A stretch of 64,000 nucleotides of DNA. Source: Plotosus lineatus (taxonomy: Eukaryota > Chordata > Actinopteri > Siluriformes > Plotosidae). Each line of letters opens with the position of its first letter. Position 1 is the first letter of the stretch. The notes beneath the pieces are model-generated. The model saw only the letters and a list, made by a program, of their open reading frames with translations. It had not been told where the DNA came from and did no database searches. The stretch covers positions 32,895,001 through 32,959,000 of the forward strand of contig CM045733.1 of the NCBI GenBank assembly GCA_024760905.1, written 5' to 3'. The translations under genes were made by a program, and so were the position numbers. Of the stretch, positions 48,213 to 58,958 are shown in pieces.

Positions 48213-48549
48213 TTCATTCATTCATTCTCTGTAGCCACTTTATCCTAATTAGGGTCGCAGGGAGGTTGGCGCCCATCTCAGCTGACTTGGGGTGAGGGCA
48301 GAGTACACCCTTGACACCTCACCAAGCCATTGTAAGGCAGAAACATGCTGATGACTATGCGGCCTACTCTTGATGGAAGTCAGCAATGGTTCTTTTACAT
48401 GAACCTCTCACCATAGACAGTGAGATACATGGCCGGCCTTTGAGTTAGCCGCACTGGGGGGACAGTGACAATCCGTTGAGAGTGGGGCTTGAATCCCCAA
48501 CTTAAGGATCAGTGAGCTGGCACCTTTACCACCAGGCCACCGCTGCCCC
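48213..48549 (-). mobile_element. SINE-B, complete
   Basis: Perfect 13-bp duplication tacttgtggaaca (48200-48212, 48550-48562). Tail B starts with (ATTC)n, followed by body and tRNA-like head. Confidence 0.93.
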
Positions 48550-48562
48550 TACTTGTGGAACA

Positions 48563-49284
48563 CTAAATCCTAAAAAAAAAAGGATATATGGAATCTTTAT
48601 AAAAAATTTGAAAGTAATCACCAATTCCAACACACATGGAATTCCAAAACAACAGCAATAGTCCACCATCCCCAGATGTATGCATATGGAAAATTTGGAA
48701 GGAAAGAACTAGGCAACGCTCTATGCCTTTGGCCAACTTTTGGTGGGACATAAAAAAATTAAATAGCATTATTTTAATTAATGGCATGCACATTTTTACA
48801 GATTAGCAGACAAAAACATAAGGACTCGAGCAATATTGAACAGAAAAATTTAATTACCTTGTAAGCCCCAGTTCTAAAAACTAATATCAGCACAAATCTG
48901 AAATGCAAATTCATCTACAGTAAAAGAAGGTACAGTACTTTCTTTTACCAAACCCTGCCAAGCTGACCTCAGAGACCCTACCAAGCTATTGGATTGGGCT
49001 AATTTGCAAGAAAACATGGCCTAAGCATGAGGAATGTCAATTTAGACAATAGGAAGGATTACAATAATCTTCTTTAAGAAGGAAATCCAGAACAAAGTGT
49101 AGCACAGGATGTCGGTAGTTATTCATCAGCTGTGGCTAAACTTTAATGTAAAAGTAAATAAAATGTTATGGTCATACAAGGATAAGACACAAACCAAGGA
49201 AGACATCAAAGTATCAGGATAAAAAAATTCAAAGCAAGATAACCTGAAAATAGAAAATGCTTCATAATACAAATGAGAAGAAAC
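48563..49284. other. No recognised feature
   Basis: AT-rich sequence without recognisable elements or supported coding. Confidence 0.45.
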
Positions 49285-49428
49285 AGGAGACAATATCAAT
49301 CATTCATACATTTGCCGAGCCGCTACATAGTAACCCTACATAGATCAGAGAAGGCTAGAGTCTGTCTCAGCCAACTGTGGGCGAAAGCAGGATACACCTT
49401 GAACAGGTCACCACAACATCACAGTGCC

Positions 49429-49430
<2 letters not shown>

Positions 49431-49485
<55 letters not shown>
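49431..49485. repeat. (CA)n microsatellite
   Basis: About 55 bases of CA within the SINE-C tail. Confidence 0.95.
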
Positions 49486-49491
<6 letters not shown>

Positions 49492-49531
49492 CTAAGAGGA
49501 ATTTGGAATGGAAAATTCACTAATATGCATG

Positions 49532-50104
49532 AACAAACCAGATTCCAAAAAAATTGGGACACTATACAACATCATCAGTTCAGTTCCTTTTCTGTAACCA
49601 CTTAATACTAATTAGGGTCACAGGGAGGTTGGTGCCCATCCCAGCCAACTCTGGGCAAGTGCAGAGTACACCCTGGACAGCTCGCCAGGCCATCGCAGAG
49701 CAGAAACATGCTGACGGCTTTGCAGCCTACTCTTGTCGAAAGTCAGAAATGGTTCTTTTACATGCCTCACACCATAGACAGTGAGAGACATCACCGGCCT
49801 TTGACAACCCAGTTAGCAGCACTGGATGGGGGGGGGGGGGGGGGGGGGGACCAGCGACAACCTTGTGGGACTCGAACCCCCAACCTTTGGATCAGCGATC
49901 CAGTGCCCTACACAACTAGACCACCACTGCCCCACACTATACAAGTTGTGAATGGAAACTGATGCAATGTGGAAGTGCCAAATTTCAATATTTTATTCCA
50001 AATAGAACATAGACTGAACATAAAATTTGGCACTTCCACGTCATTGCATTCAGTTTTTATTCACAATTTGTATATTGTCACAACTTTTTTGGAATGTGGT
50101 TTGT
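49532..50104. mobile_element. Palindromic MITE split by a SINE-B (middle layer)
   Basis: Ends aaaccagattccaaaaaaat and, reversed, aaaccacattccaaaaaagt. The interior is a near-palindrome: tgatgcaatgtggaagtgcc at about 49961 against ggcacttccacgtcattgca at about 50028. A SINE-B copy interrupts the left arm. The TA duplication is clear only on the right. Confidence 0.75.
49570..49933 (-). mobile_element. SINE-B, complete (inner layer)
   Basis: Perfect 11-bp duplication acactatacaa (49559-49569, 49934-49944) of MITE sequence. Tail B, body, a run of 22 G at 49828-49849 and the tRNA-like head are present. Confidence 0.93.
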
Positions 50105-50229
50105 ATTTGGATCAGGTAGGAAACCAGAGGAAACCCACACAAGTATGGGGAGAACATGAAACTCCACAGAGAAACACCCACTCTGAGCCCATGACTCAAA
50201 CCCAGGGCCTCTGCTGCCTTGTATGATCA

Positions 50230-50678
50230 GCTGAATTAAATTGGATTTACGTATATAGAACGTTCAAAATAAAAGTATGTCTACCACCTACACAAGAAAC
50301 AAGGTTACAGAGAGCTAGACAGAATGATAAGTGATGTTCAGTGATGAATGCTTGAACTTTGATGAAGCTCAAACTTTTTATATATAGTGTACAATAATTT
50401 ATGATATAGTGTTGCATGTCAGCTTAAGGACCAGGGGAAGTGATAATCATTCCTTCGTCAGTCAGTGCAGAGGTCTATGCTGGCATTTTGCCATTTCATT
50501 TCATTCCAGTGAGCTGAACTAAAAGATCTTAAACTTTTTCTATGTATACAAAAGGTCTGTTTCCCTCAAATATTGTTCACCAATCTGTCTCAATCTGTGT
50601 TAGTGAGCACCTCCACTTTGCTGAGATAATCCATCCACCTTACAGGCGTGGCGGATCAAGATGCTGATTCGACAGCGT
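50230..50678. other. No recognised feature
   Basis: Ordinary AT-rich sequence; nothing recognisable. Confidence 0.45.
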
Positions 50679-50691
50679 GAATATTGCACAG

Positions 50692-51020
50692 GGGGGCAGT
50701 AGCGGTCTAATGGTATAGGGTGCTGGATCGCTGATCCAAAGGTTTGGAGAGTCCCACTGTCCACAAGGTTGCCGCCCCCCCAGTGCAGTGGTTATCAAAG
50801 GCCGGCCATGTCTCTCACTGTCTATGGTGTGAGGCGTGTAAAAGAACCATTGCTGACTTTCGAGAAGAGTAGGCTGCAAAGCCGTCGGCGTGTTTCCACC
50901 CTGCGATGGCCTGGTGAGCTGTCCAGAGTGTACTTGGCCCTCACCCGGAGTTGACTGGGATGGGCACCAGCCTCCCCACGACCCTAATTAGGATGAAGTG
51001 ATTACAGAAAATGAACTGAT
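50692..51020 (+). mobile_element. SINE-B, complete
   Basis: Imperfect 13-bp duplication gaaNattNcacag (50679-50691, 51021-51033). Head (gcagtagcggtctaatggta), short C-tract, body and tail B (ccctgcgatggcctggtgag ... ccctaattaggatgaagtga). Confidence 0.88.
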
Positions 51021-51079
51021 GAACATTACACAGGTATGTCTTAGGCTGGCCCTGAGAAAAATCAGCCTTTTGTGTACAT

Positions 51080-51272
51080 CAGGGGTGTCAAACTTGTGCC
51101 ACAAAGGGCCACGTGGCTGCAGGTTTTTGTTTCAACCAAGCAGCAGCACACCTGACTTGGCTCATTTAATCAACTGAGCTAGGTCTTCAGACAGCTGATT
51201 GGTCAATCTGTGTGCTTTGTACAGAGACTGACCAATCAACTGCCTGAACACTCAGCCAGTTTGACACCCCTG
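51080..51272. mobile_element. hAT-type MITE
   Basis: 193 bp with 15-bp terminal inverted repeats caggggtgtcaaact and a likely 8-bp duplication NtgtacAT (51072-51079 gtgtacat, 51273-51280 atgtacat, one mismatch). It is too short to code. Confidence 0.85.
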
Positions 51273-51681
51273 ATGTACATAGAAAAACTTTTTGATTGTT
51301 GAGTTCACCTCATAAAAAATGAGAGAAAAAACACGTGTTGCATTTATATTTTTGTTGAGTGTAATTAAAACCTATTTATAGTTTTGCATATTTGCATCAG
51401 CCCTTATTTCTGGCACACATTGATGGAACAGACAGCAAACGGTAGGGAGCTCTCTATAATTAAAAACTTAATTAAAAGTGTTAATTTTTAAAAGTGTTAA
51501 TTAAAAAAAATGTGTGAGTTAAAAAAAAAAGTCTGTGATGAGGTCACATTCTGCAAAGATGAACCATCCACTGATTGAGAAAGTTGGAACAAGTTTAATG
51601 GAAAATATTGTTTTTTACGATTGAAGTCCACACCTCAAATAATTCCGTCCCAAGAAAGAACAGCAGAGTGCTAGATGTAGA

Positions 51682-51687
<6 letters not shown>

Positions 51688-51730
<43 letters not shown>
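51688..51730. repeat. (GT)n microsatellite
   Basis: About 43 bases of GT. Confidence 0.9.
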
Positions 51731-51732
<2 letters not shown>

Positions 51733-51805
51733 AAAAAGGTTTTATCTCTTAATTTTATCACAAGCTTTTAACCACTTAATCTTTATTTGATGTACAAATC
51801 CTCAT

Positions 51806-52078
51806 TACTCTTGCTGAGGGCAGAGTACACCCTGGACAGCTCACCAGGCCATTGCAGGGCAGAAACACGCTAGCGGCTATGAAGTCTATTCTTGACAAAA
51901 GTCAGCAATGTTTCTTTTACATGAACCTCTCCGCACAGACAGTGAGAGACTTTACCGGCCTTTGATAACCCAGTTAGCAGCACTAGGGGGACGGCAATGA
52001 GAACTCGGTTATAGTGGGATTTAAACACTCGACTTTCGGATCAGTAATCTAACATCCTACCACCAGGCCAGCACCTGG
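51806..52078 (-). mobile_element. SINE-B, partial tail
   Basis: Starts inside tail B (ctgagggcagagtacaccct), then body and head (cggatcagtaatctaacatc). No duplication found. Confidence 0.8.
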
Positions 52079-52249
52079 CAAGACGTTTTTGAAAATTGCT
52101 GTAGAGATGTAAACCACTATAGAAATGTATAAAGGTGATTTCTCTATTTAGGCCATGGGCTCACCTCATTTCCTTTTCATTTAGAAGTTTTCTAATAGGC
52201 CAGTATTTCTGGAGGGAATGGGGATCTGTACATTGGGATCCCCCTGCTA

Positions 52250-52252
<3 letters not shown>

Positions 52253-52300
<48 letters not shown>
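52253..52300. repeat. (GT)n microsatellite
   Basis: About 48 bases of GT. Confidence 0.9.
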
Positions 52301-52302
<2 letters not shown>

Positions 52303-52304
52303 AA

Positions 52305-53470
52305 GGATCTACATTGTTACCTGACATGAGCATGGTATTATGTTCAAAAAGCTGTTCATTACAGAAATCGAAGCAAGCTCATTAAACCTTGTGCTACTTT
52401 TGGTTGGAGATAAAAAAAAAAAAAAAAATCACTTAATTAAAACTGGGTCATGGCAACCAAAATGGAAGAAAAAGGGTTAATAGGAAGGGGTCATATTCAT
52501 ATAATACATGGTTTTATATGTCGCATTAGCAATGCTACAGCCATTACGGCTCTCAGTAATGATGATAGTCTGTCATTTATTTCCTGAGCCGCTGAAACTT
52601 GGCAGCCTTCAAGTCGTCCGTAACTGTCTTTTGATTAAAGCTTTCTCTTTTCCTTTCTCTTTTTCATGCCATCCTGATCCTGTTGCACCTAATGCCAGTG
52701 TGATGTTTCAATCAATGTCCCTAAAATTCCACCCGGCACCCATTAGCTGTTCAAATCATTCATACCAATCAATCTTGAATCCTTCTCTCTGTTCTTGCTT
52801 TTAAACTCCAGTCCTGTCCTGTGTCCTGTGTTGGTTGGTAATCCACACAGTCTATTTCTGATCAGGCATTAATTGCACTTTTTTCTTTATGCAATGGCCA
52901 CATCAATTATGGATATAGTTCAGTAAGGTATCATATGTCTCAGTATGACGACCGTTATGCTCTTGTCGCCTCCGGACATCAACAATATTTCAGCTTCTAT
53001 TTCTATACTTTAGTAAATAAACATCGTTAAACAGAATGTGGTTAATTATTTATTTATTTTTATTTTTTTTTCGGAATTGCTTGTATAGTGTGTAGTGCAG
53101 CGAGTGTAAACAAAACTACTGATGCACCATCAGCACGCCGCCGTTCAAAAATCAATCAAAATATAGCCATAGTAGGAACCTCTAGGAAATACATTTATTT
53201 GTTTGTTGGTATGTTTATCTGCATTCTCATTATCAATCTTAGAAATTGTTAATATTTTATAGTCAGTATTATTTTCTGCCTTTTTCCTGCAGAAATCGCT
53301 CTTTTTACTGTGAATTAAGCAAAATATATCATCTTGAAGAAAGATGTATTTTGTTGATTTGTTTGTTTTTTCCACTTTATTTAGAAATTAATTGATTATT
53401 TGGGGCTTCCACTACAATCTCGTGGTTGGAGTATCAATTTAAAAATCCACTGAATAATAAGAAGGAGTAA
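52305..53470. other. Repeat-poor stretch, candidate conserved noncoding region
   Basis: No element landmarks. 52510-52980 is of balanced complexity for nearly 500 bases, unusual in this window. Its frames (52508-52804) have no recognisable domain. It could be regulatory; that is inference from lack of repeats. Confidence 0.35.
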
Positions 53471-53477
53471 GTAATAA

Positions 53478-53645
53478 AGGGTGGGCCTGTGATTAAGGTT
53501 CTGGGTTGCTGATCAGAGAATCAACGGCCTCAGTACCACCAAGTTTCTACTGTTGGGCCCTGGAGCCGAGCTTATACCACAACCGCTCAGTTTTATGAAT
53601 GAGTTCAAAACAACAACAACTATAATTTCTTCTGGATATCAGCCA
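53478..53645 (+). mobile_element. SINE-D, diverged
   Basis: Head (gcctgtgattaaggttctgg), body (tttctactgttgggccctgg) and degraded tail. Confidence 0.65.
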
Positions 53646-53924
53646 AGTATCATAAACATAAATGAATAATTGATAAAGCAAAATAAATTCTCATGTAAAT
53701 TTTATTTATTTCATTTATTTTTATTTATTTATTTTTAATTGTTTTTTCTCTTTCTTTGTTTGTATATGTTACTTTATTTAATAAGATCATGAAAAGGATT
53801 CATTAATCGCAGAGTTTTCCTGTTCAAGGCCACTGGCACCATTTATCTGTAGCTTTCCCGTTTCTAAAAACACACTCCATTATCCAAAACATGTTGTGTG
53901 TCTCTAATCAATGAAGATTGGTTG

Positions 53925-54115
53925 CAGTGGTGACGCAGTAGTTGAGGCTAAACCTTATGGATCAACATGGGTTCATGGCCCAGGACCATCATGCTCCCAC
54001 TGTTGGGCCTTTGAACAAGGCCTCTGACCCCCAAATCTCAGTTGCATTCATGAAGTAAAAATGTAAGTCTCTCTCTGGGCAAGGACATCTGCAAACCGCT
54101 TTAAACGTATTCACC
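53925..54115 (+). mobile_element. SINE-D, diverged
   Basis: Head (gcagtggtgacgcagtagtt), body (ccactgttgggcctttgaac, aaggcctctgacccccaaat), and tail with 'gggcaaggacatctgcaaac'. Confidence 0.75.
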
Positions 54116-54249
54116 ATTGTGTGCTGGTTTTGCCCAAACAATCACATTGTTGCAATTTAATTGTTATTAGAGGGAAAAAAAGTCTACACAATTGAATGTA
54201 ATTTAATCATTCAAAATATAAAAATATATTTCTCTTATTTCATTTTCCA

Positions 54250-54425
54250 AACAATTTTTCACTTTATCAGAGTCACAGGGGTCTGGAATGCCGTCTTAAT
54301 ATCGCCGGACAATATTGGTCCAATTTCAGGCAGAACATGCAAACAACACACAGAATCGTCCCTGAGAGCTGAACCCAGGACCTTCTTGCTGTGAGGTAGA
54401 TGTACTATGCTATCATTACCACCCA
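54250..54425 (-). mobile_element. SINE-C, diverged and internally shortened
   Basis: Right part shows the minus-strand head (gagctgaacccaggaccttc, ttgctgtgaggtagatgtac). The left tail is short and degraded. Confidence 0.65.
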
Positions 54426-54435
54426 CCAGCTGTAT

Positions 54436-54651
54436 GAGATTTCCTTTCGGCTTTTCCCTTTATCAGGGGTCGCCACAGCGAATGATTTGAACATTTGATT
54501 TGGCATAGGTTTTTATGTCGGATGCCCTTCCTGACGCAACCCTTTAGCAAGGGACAAAAACACACTGACGGCTTGCAGTGACTCTTTATGATAGTCAGCA
54601 ATGGTTCTTTTACATGAACCTCTCACAATAGACAGTGAGAGACATGGCCGG
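54436..54651 (-). mobile_element. SINE-A, first of three tandem copies, 5'-truncated
   Basis: Tail A (tttcctttcggcttttccct, gatgcccttcctgacgcaac) and body; it ends at 'gacatggccgg', just before cattacagtacagtat. Confidence 0.88.
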
Positions 54652-54667
54652 CATTACAGTACAGTAT

Positions 54668-55028
54668 GTCTGTCTTCCTTTCGGCTTTTTCCCTTTTACT
54701 CGGGAGGCGCCACGACGAATCATCTTATTCGCATGTTGGATTTGGCAGAGGTTTTTACGTCGGATGCCCTTCCTGTCACAACCCCTTTTTTTTTAGCAAG
54801 GGACAGAAACACGCTGATGACTTTGCAGCCTACTCTTTATGAAAGTCAGCAATGGTTCTTTTACATGCCTCTCACCATAGACAGTGAGAGACATGGCCCA
54901 CCTTTGATAACCCAGTAAGCTGCACTGGGGGGGGGGGACAGTGACAACCTTGTGGAGAGTGGGACTCGAACCCCCAACCTTTGTATCAGCGATCCAGCAC
55001 CCTATACCATAGACCACCACTGCCCTCC
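54668..55028 (-). mobile_element. SINE-A, second of three tandem copies, complete
   Basis: Flanked by cattacagtacagtat (54652-54667) and cattacagtacaatat (55029-55044). Tail A, body, 11 G at 54927-54937, and head with gggactcgaacccccaacct. Confidence 0.93.
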
Positions 55029-55044
55029 CATTACAGTACAATAT

Positions 55045-55304
55045 TGTCTTCCTTTCGGCTTTTTCCCTTTTTACTCAGGAGTCGCCACAGCGAATCATCT
55101 GATTCGCACGTTTTTTGATTTGGCAGAGGTTTTTACGTCGGATGCCCTTCCTGTCACAACCCTTTTTAGCAAGGGACAGAAACACGCTGACGACTTTGCA
55201 GCCTACTCTTTACGAAAGTCAGCAATGGTTCTTTTACATGCCTCTCACCGTAGACAGTGACAGACATGGCCCGCCTTTGATAACCCAGTTAGCTGCACTG
55301 GGGG
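55045..55304 (-). mobile_element. SINE-A, third of three tandem copies, headless
   Basis: Flanked by cattacagtacaatat (55029-55044) and cattacagtacagtat (55305-55320). Tail A and body are present; it stops within the G-tract (ctggggg), so the head is absent. Confidence 0.93.
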
Positions 55305-55320
55305 CATTACAGTACAGTAT

Positions 55321-55913
55321 AAGCGAACTAAAGTCTCGATTCCTGTTTAGGAACTCTGTGGCCACCAGAGGGCACCGAGGAACGCTTTAAATTTCCAAGA
55401 AGAAAGATAAATTTTTATTTTATTACTTTTTAAAGTCTTTCAAAACTGTGTTTTATACACTACCCAGCCTTTATTCCTAATTATAGAGAACAATTGCAAT
55501 GACGTTGTTTCAAAAAAACCTTAGTAATATTCCATTCATTTCCATTTGACATCTTGAATTGATGATGGGGGGGGGGAATCAAAGCAATCCATAAAATTTT
55601 CTTCAGCACATTCTAAAGACTTGTATCATTCCATCAGAGATGAAAAGTCCATGAATGGGATGTTCAGCACATTCAGGCAGCCAGTTAGCTTCATTTTAAT
55701 GCAAAATAATGTTGCTGAGCCTCAACCAGCCAAGATGAAGTGACAATGCTATGTAGATTAGATTTGATTAATCAGGGTTTAAAAATGTTCAATAAAACAG
55801 ACTGGGACTTGTCAGAAGAGATACCAGAGCGGGCGTGGCATTCATGTGTATGCATGCATACTGTTAATGAACTTAATGGAGTTATTTGATCAGACTAACA
55901 GTAGGTTACAGTT
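55321..55913. other. No recognised feature
   Basis: Ordinary sequence with a G-run at 55567-55576; nothing recognisable. Confidence 0.45.
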
Positions 55914-55920
55914 CTCTACT

Positions 55921-56258
55921 CTGTCTGTCTGTCTGTCTTCCTTTTGGCTTTTTCCCTTTTACTCGGGAGTCGCCACAGCGAATCATTTGATTCGCACGTT
56001 TGATTTGGCAGAGGTTTTTACGTCGGATGCCCTTCCTGTCACAACCCTTTTTTTAGCAAGGGACAGAAACATGCTGACGGCTTTGCAGCTACTCTTTACG
56101 AAAGTCAGCAATGGTTCTTTTACATGCCTCTCACCATAGACAGTGACAGACATGGCCCGCCTTTGATAACCCAGTTAGCCGCACTGGGGGGGGGGGGGGG
56201 CAGTGACAACTTTGTGGAGACTGGGACTCGAACCCCCTCATACTTGCATCAGACCGCC
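55921..56258 (-). mobile_element. SINE-A, head partly degraded
   Basis: A (CTGT)n start, tail A, body, 15 G at 56186-56200, and a head that loses similarity after gggactcgaaccccctcata. Confidence 0.85.
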
Positions 56259-56259
56259 A

Positions 56260-57129
56260 GCACAACGAATAAAAATTAATGAATGAAACCTTGTTAATAA
56301 TGAATTTTATTGTTATATTAGACTTAACTGTAAATGTAGGAAAAATATTGGCATTTCAGATTTTCTATTCACAATATTAGTTTATACTAGCATTGCATCA
56401 CACAGCTACTTGAGACATTTGTAATTTTATCTTCGATTCAGAATCTGTATTTAAAATACATAAAAGCCTCATTAAATGAAACATGTCCTCACCTCTAAAA
56501 ATAATTCTTTATACCTCAGTGCACAACTGGAAATAGAGGAATAAATTGTGTTCTGAAGTCTACAGCGGACGCTTTTCTCTGACAGGAAGCAAGTAGGTGT
56601 AATGTGAAGTGTCAGAACAGATTTCTATTTTTATGACCAGTGCTGGAGTGATCTCACATACCGCCATGGCCAACCCCCGATATGGCAGTTGACTTCAGTG
56701 TTTTTAATTAATGCACATGACTGATATACCATTAGGTAATTATCTCCTTAACACTCAACACTCATAAATCTAAACGCTGCATTCTTGCTTGGCTTCAGTT
56801 TTGGGTTCAGTTTTGCTTTAACTGAAATGTATCGTGTGGTAATTCAATGATAAAATTTGGATGTATTTGTTTGTTTGCCTGTTTGTTTTTGTAACTAAAT
56901 GAGTACACCTATATGTTATAACAAGTTTATTATATATATATGCTGCTTATTCAAAATGGTGCAGAATGATAATCAAAATTCTTAATATTATGTTTTAACA
57001 ATTACGTGCTGAACTTGAGTTGAATGTCACTGAACTGTTCTATTCCACTTGGCGTGAGGTGCATAAATTATTGGTATATGCTTCAGAGCTACATAATCAA
57101 AAAAGTATTTTCAATTTTCTTATCCCATC
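56260..57129. other. Repeat-poor stretch
   Basis: No element landmarks. 56560-56780 has balanced composition with homeodomain-type cores (ttaattaatgc, ggtaattatc) and is a weak conserved-element candidate. Confidence 0.35.
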
Positions 57130-57310
57130 AAAAGTCACGCACATTTAGCTAATTGGCTGTTCCAAATTGCTCCTTGGTGAGAGTGTGTGAATGGTTGCGT
57201 GTTGGCCCTACAGTGATCTGGCAAGCTGTTCAGAATGTACCCCACCCTCACCCATTGACCGCTGAGTGGAATTAAGTGCTTTGGAAAATGAACAAGTGAG
57301 TTAGTGTGTG
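57130..57310 (+). mobile_element. SINE-C 3' part
   Basis: Contains gctaattggctgttccaaat, gtgtgtgaatggttgcgtgt, the tail ctgttcagaatgtaccccac, and ends in an AATG/AGTG-type run. Head missing. Confidence 0.75.
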
Positions 57311-57423
57311 AGTGAATACATTTCAAAAGATGAAATGATGGAACATGACCATTGTCACACTTTTAAAAATGTAAAATTAGTCATAAAAATTTCATTTTGG
57401 TTTGTTTTGCTGATATTCCCATG

Positions 57424-57677
57424 CCCCCCCCCAGTGCAGCTAACTGGGTTATCAAAGGCCGGCCATGTCTCCCACTGTCTATGGTGTGAGGCATGTGAAA
57501 GAACCATTGCTGACTTTCGTAACGAGTAGGCTGCAAGGCCATCGGTGTGTTTCTGCCCTGTGATGGCCTCACGAGCTGTCCAGGGTGTACTCTGCCCTCG
57601 CCCGAAGTTGGCTGGGATGGGCACCAGCATCCCCACGACCCAAATTAGGATTAAGCGGTTACAGAAAATGAACTGAA
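57424..57677 (+). mobile_element. SINE-B, headless
   Basis: Perfect 14-bp duplication ctgatattcccatg (57410-57423, 57678-57691). Starts in the C-tract (ccccccagtgcagctaactg), then body and tail B (gttggctgggatgggcacca ... ggattaagcggttac). Confidence 0.93.
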
Positions 57678-57904
57678 CTGATATTCCCATGTCGTACACT
57701 ACCCTCCGTAATTATTGGCACCCATGGTTAAAATGTGGTGTTTCACTTCTAATAAATTCATTTTTTTCTGACTAAGCAAAAGAAACAAAGAGGAAAGATC
57801 CAACCTTTAATTCAAGTGATCGTTCAGTGAGAAAAATATCCTACATTAAGAAATAATTATTTTACATCAAGTCATGTGTGCAACAATTATTAGCACCCCT
57901 GATG

Positions 57905-58913
57905 TTAATACTTTCTACAGCTGCCTTTTGCCACCAAAACAGCACCTACACTTTTCCTACAATGTTTCACAAGATGGTAGAATACAGAAAGAGGGATCTT
58001 CAACCATTCCTCTTTACACAATCTCTCTAAATCATCCAGCGACCTGGGTCCTCTCCTGTGCACTCTCTTCTTCAGCTCACTCCACAGGGTTTCAATGGGT
58101 TGATGTCTGAAAACTGAGCTGGCCATGGGAGGAGCTTGATTCTGTGTCTGGAGAAGCGTTTCTGTGTAGATTTGTCCACATGTTGAGGGTCATTATTTTT
58201 CTGAAAGACCCAGTGACGACTAATCTTCAGCTGATGGGCAGAGGAAGCCAGATTCTGATTTCAAATGTCCTGTTATTTTTAAGTGTTCATGATGCCATGC
58301 AACCTAACAAGGTTCCCAGGGCCTCTGGAAGAGAAACGGGCCCACAGCATCACCAATCCTCAAGCCATTCTTCACAGTGGGCATGAGGTGCTTTTCTGCA
58401 CACTCATCTTTTCTGTTGCGTCAGACCCACTTAGAGTGTTTATTGCCAAAAAACTCTATCTTGCTGTCATGTGACCAAAGCACACAGTCCCAGTTGAAGT
58501 ACAAGTACTTCTTAGCAAACTCCAGGTGTTTGCTTTTATGATTGTGAGTGAGAAAAGGTTTTTCCGTATATGCTTCCCGAATAGCTTGTTGGCATGGAGA
58601 TGGTGGTTGATGGTTGTTTTAGGGACTTTGTAACCCCAAGATCCTGCCATTTTTTGCGATTCTTTAACAGTGAGCGTTGGAGAACATTTTATTTCTCTTA
58701 CCATCCTACTCACTGTGCATGGTGGAAAAATAACCTTGCGTCCTCATTCAGGCTTGTTTACCACTGTTCCTGTTGTTTTAAACTTAATGTTCCTCTGACA
58801 GTAGATATGGACACGTGCAGGCGAGTGGCTATTTTCTTGTAGCCGCTGCCTGACTTGTAAATGTCAACACACATCTGCCTGACTTGATTGGTGTGTTCCT
58901 TTGTGTTTCCCAT
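57905..58913 (-). pseudogene. Tc1-like transposase, decayed
   Basis: The start ATG (58913-58911) gives MGNTKEHTNQVRQMCVDIYK and RLHVSISTVRGTL, the first helix-turn-helix. The frame is then lost. A second DNA-binding part reads MVREIKCSPTLTVKESQKMA and NHHLHANKLFGKHIRKNLF (58456-58713). The catalytic middle is unreadable, and the C-terminal piece (57905-58126) shows HQPIETLWSELKKRVHRRGP with the third-block Glu, ending SCRKY. Frameshifts and stops make it inactive. Confidence 0.88.
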
Positions 58914-58958
58914 GTTGAAAAGTGGATAAGAGAAATGGCCTCTGTGTCACGTCATATA

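Larger units (their letters stand above)
49285..50228 (-). mobile_element. SINE-C split by a MITE (outer layer of a three-level nest)
   Basis: The tail half lies at 49285-49531 (gtctgtctcagccaactgtg ... cactaatatgcatga) and includes a (CA)n tract. The head half lies at 50105-50228 (aaccagaggaaacccacaca ... gactcaaacccagggcctct). The gap falls exactly where an intact SINE-C joins 'atgcatg' to 'tttgga'. Confidence 0.82.

Noticed and set aside
49431..49485. CRISPR-like or regulatory tandem repeat
   Set aside because: Plain CA microsatellite in a SINE. No spaced direct repeats typical of CRISPR exist anywhere in the window, and the genome is eukaryotic.
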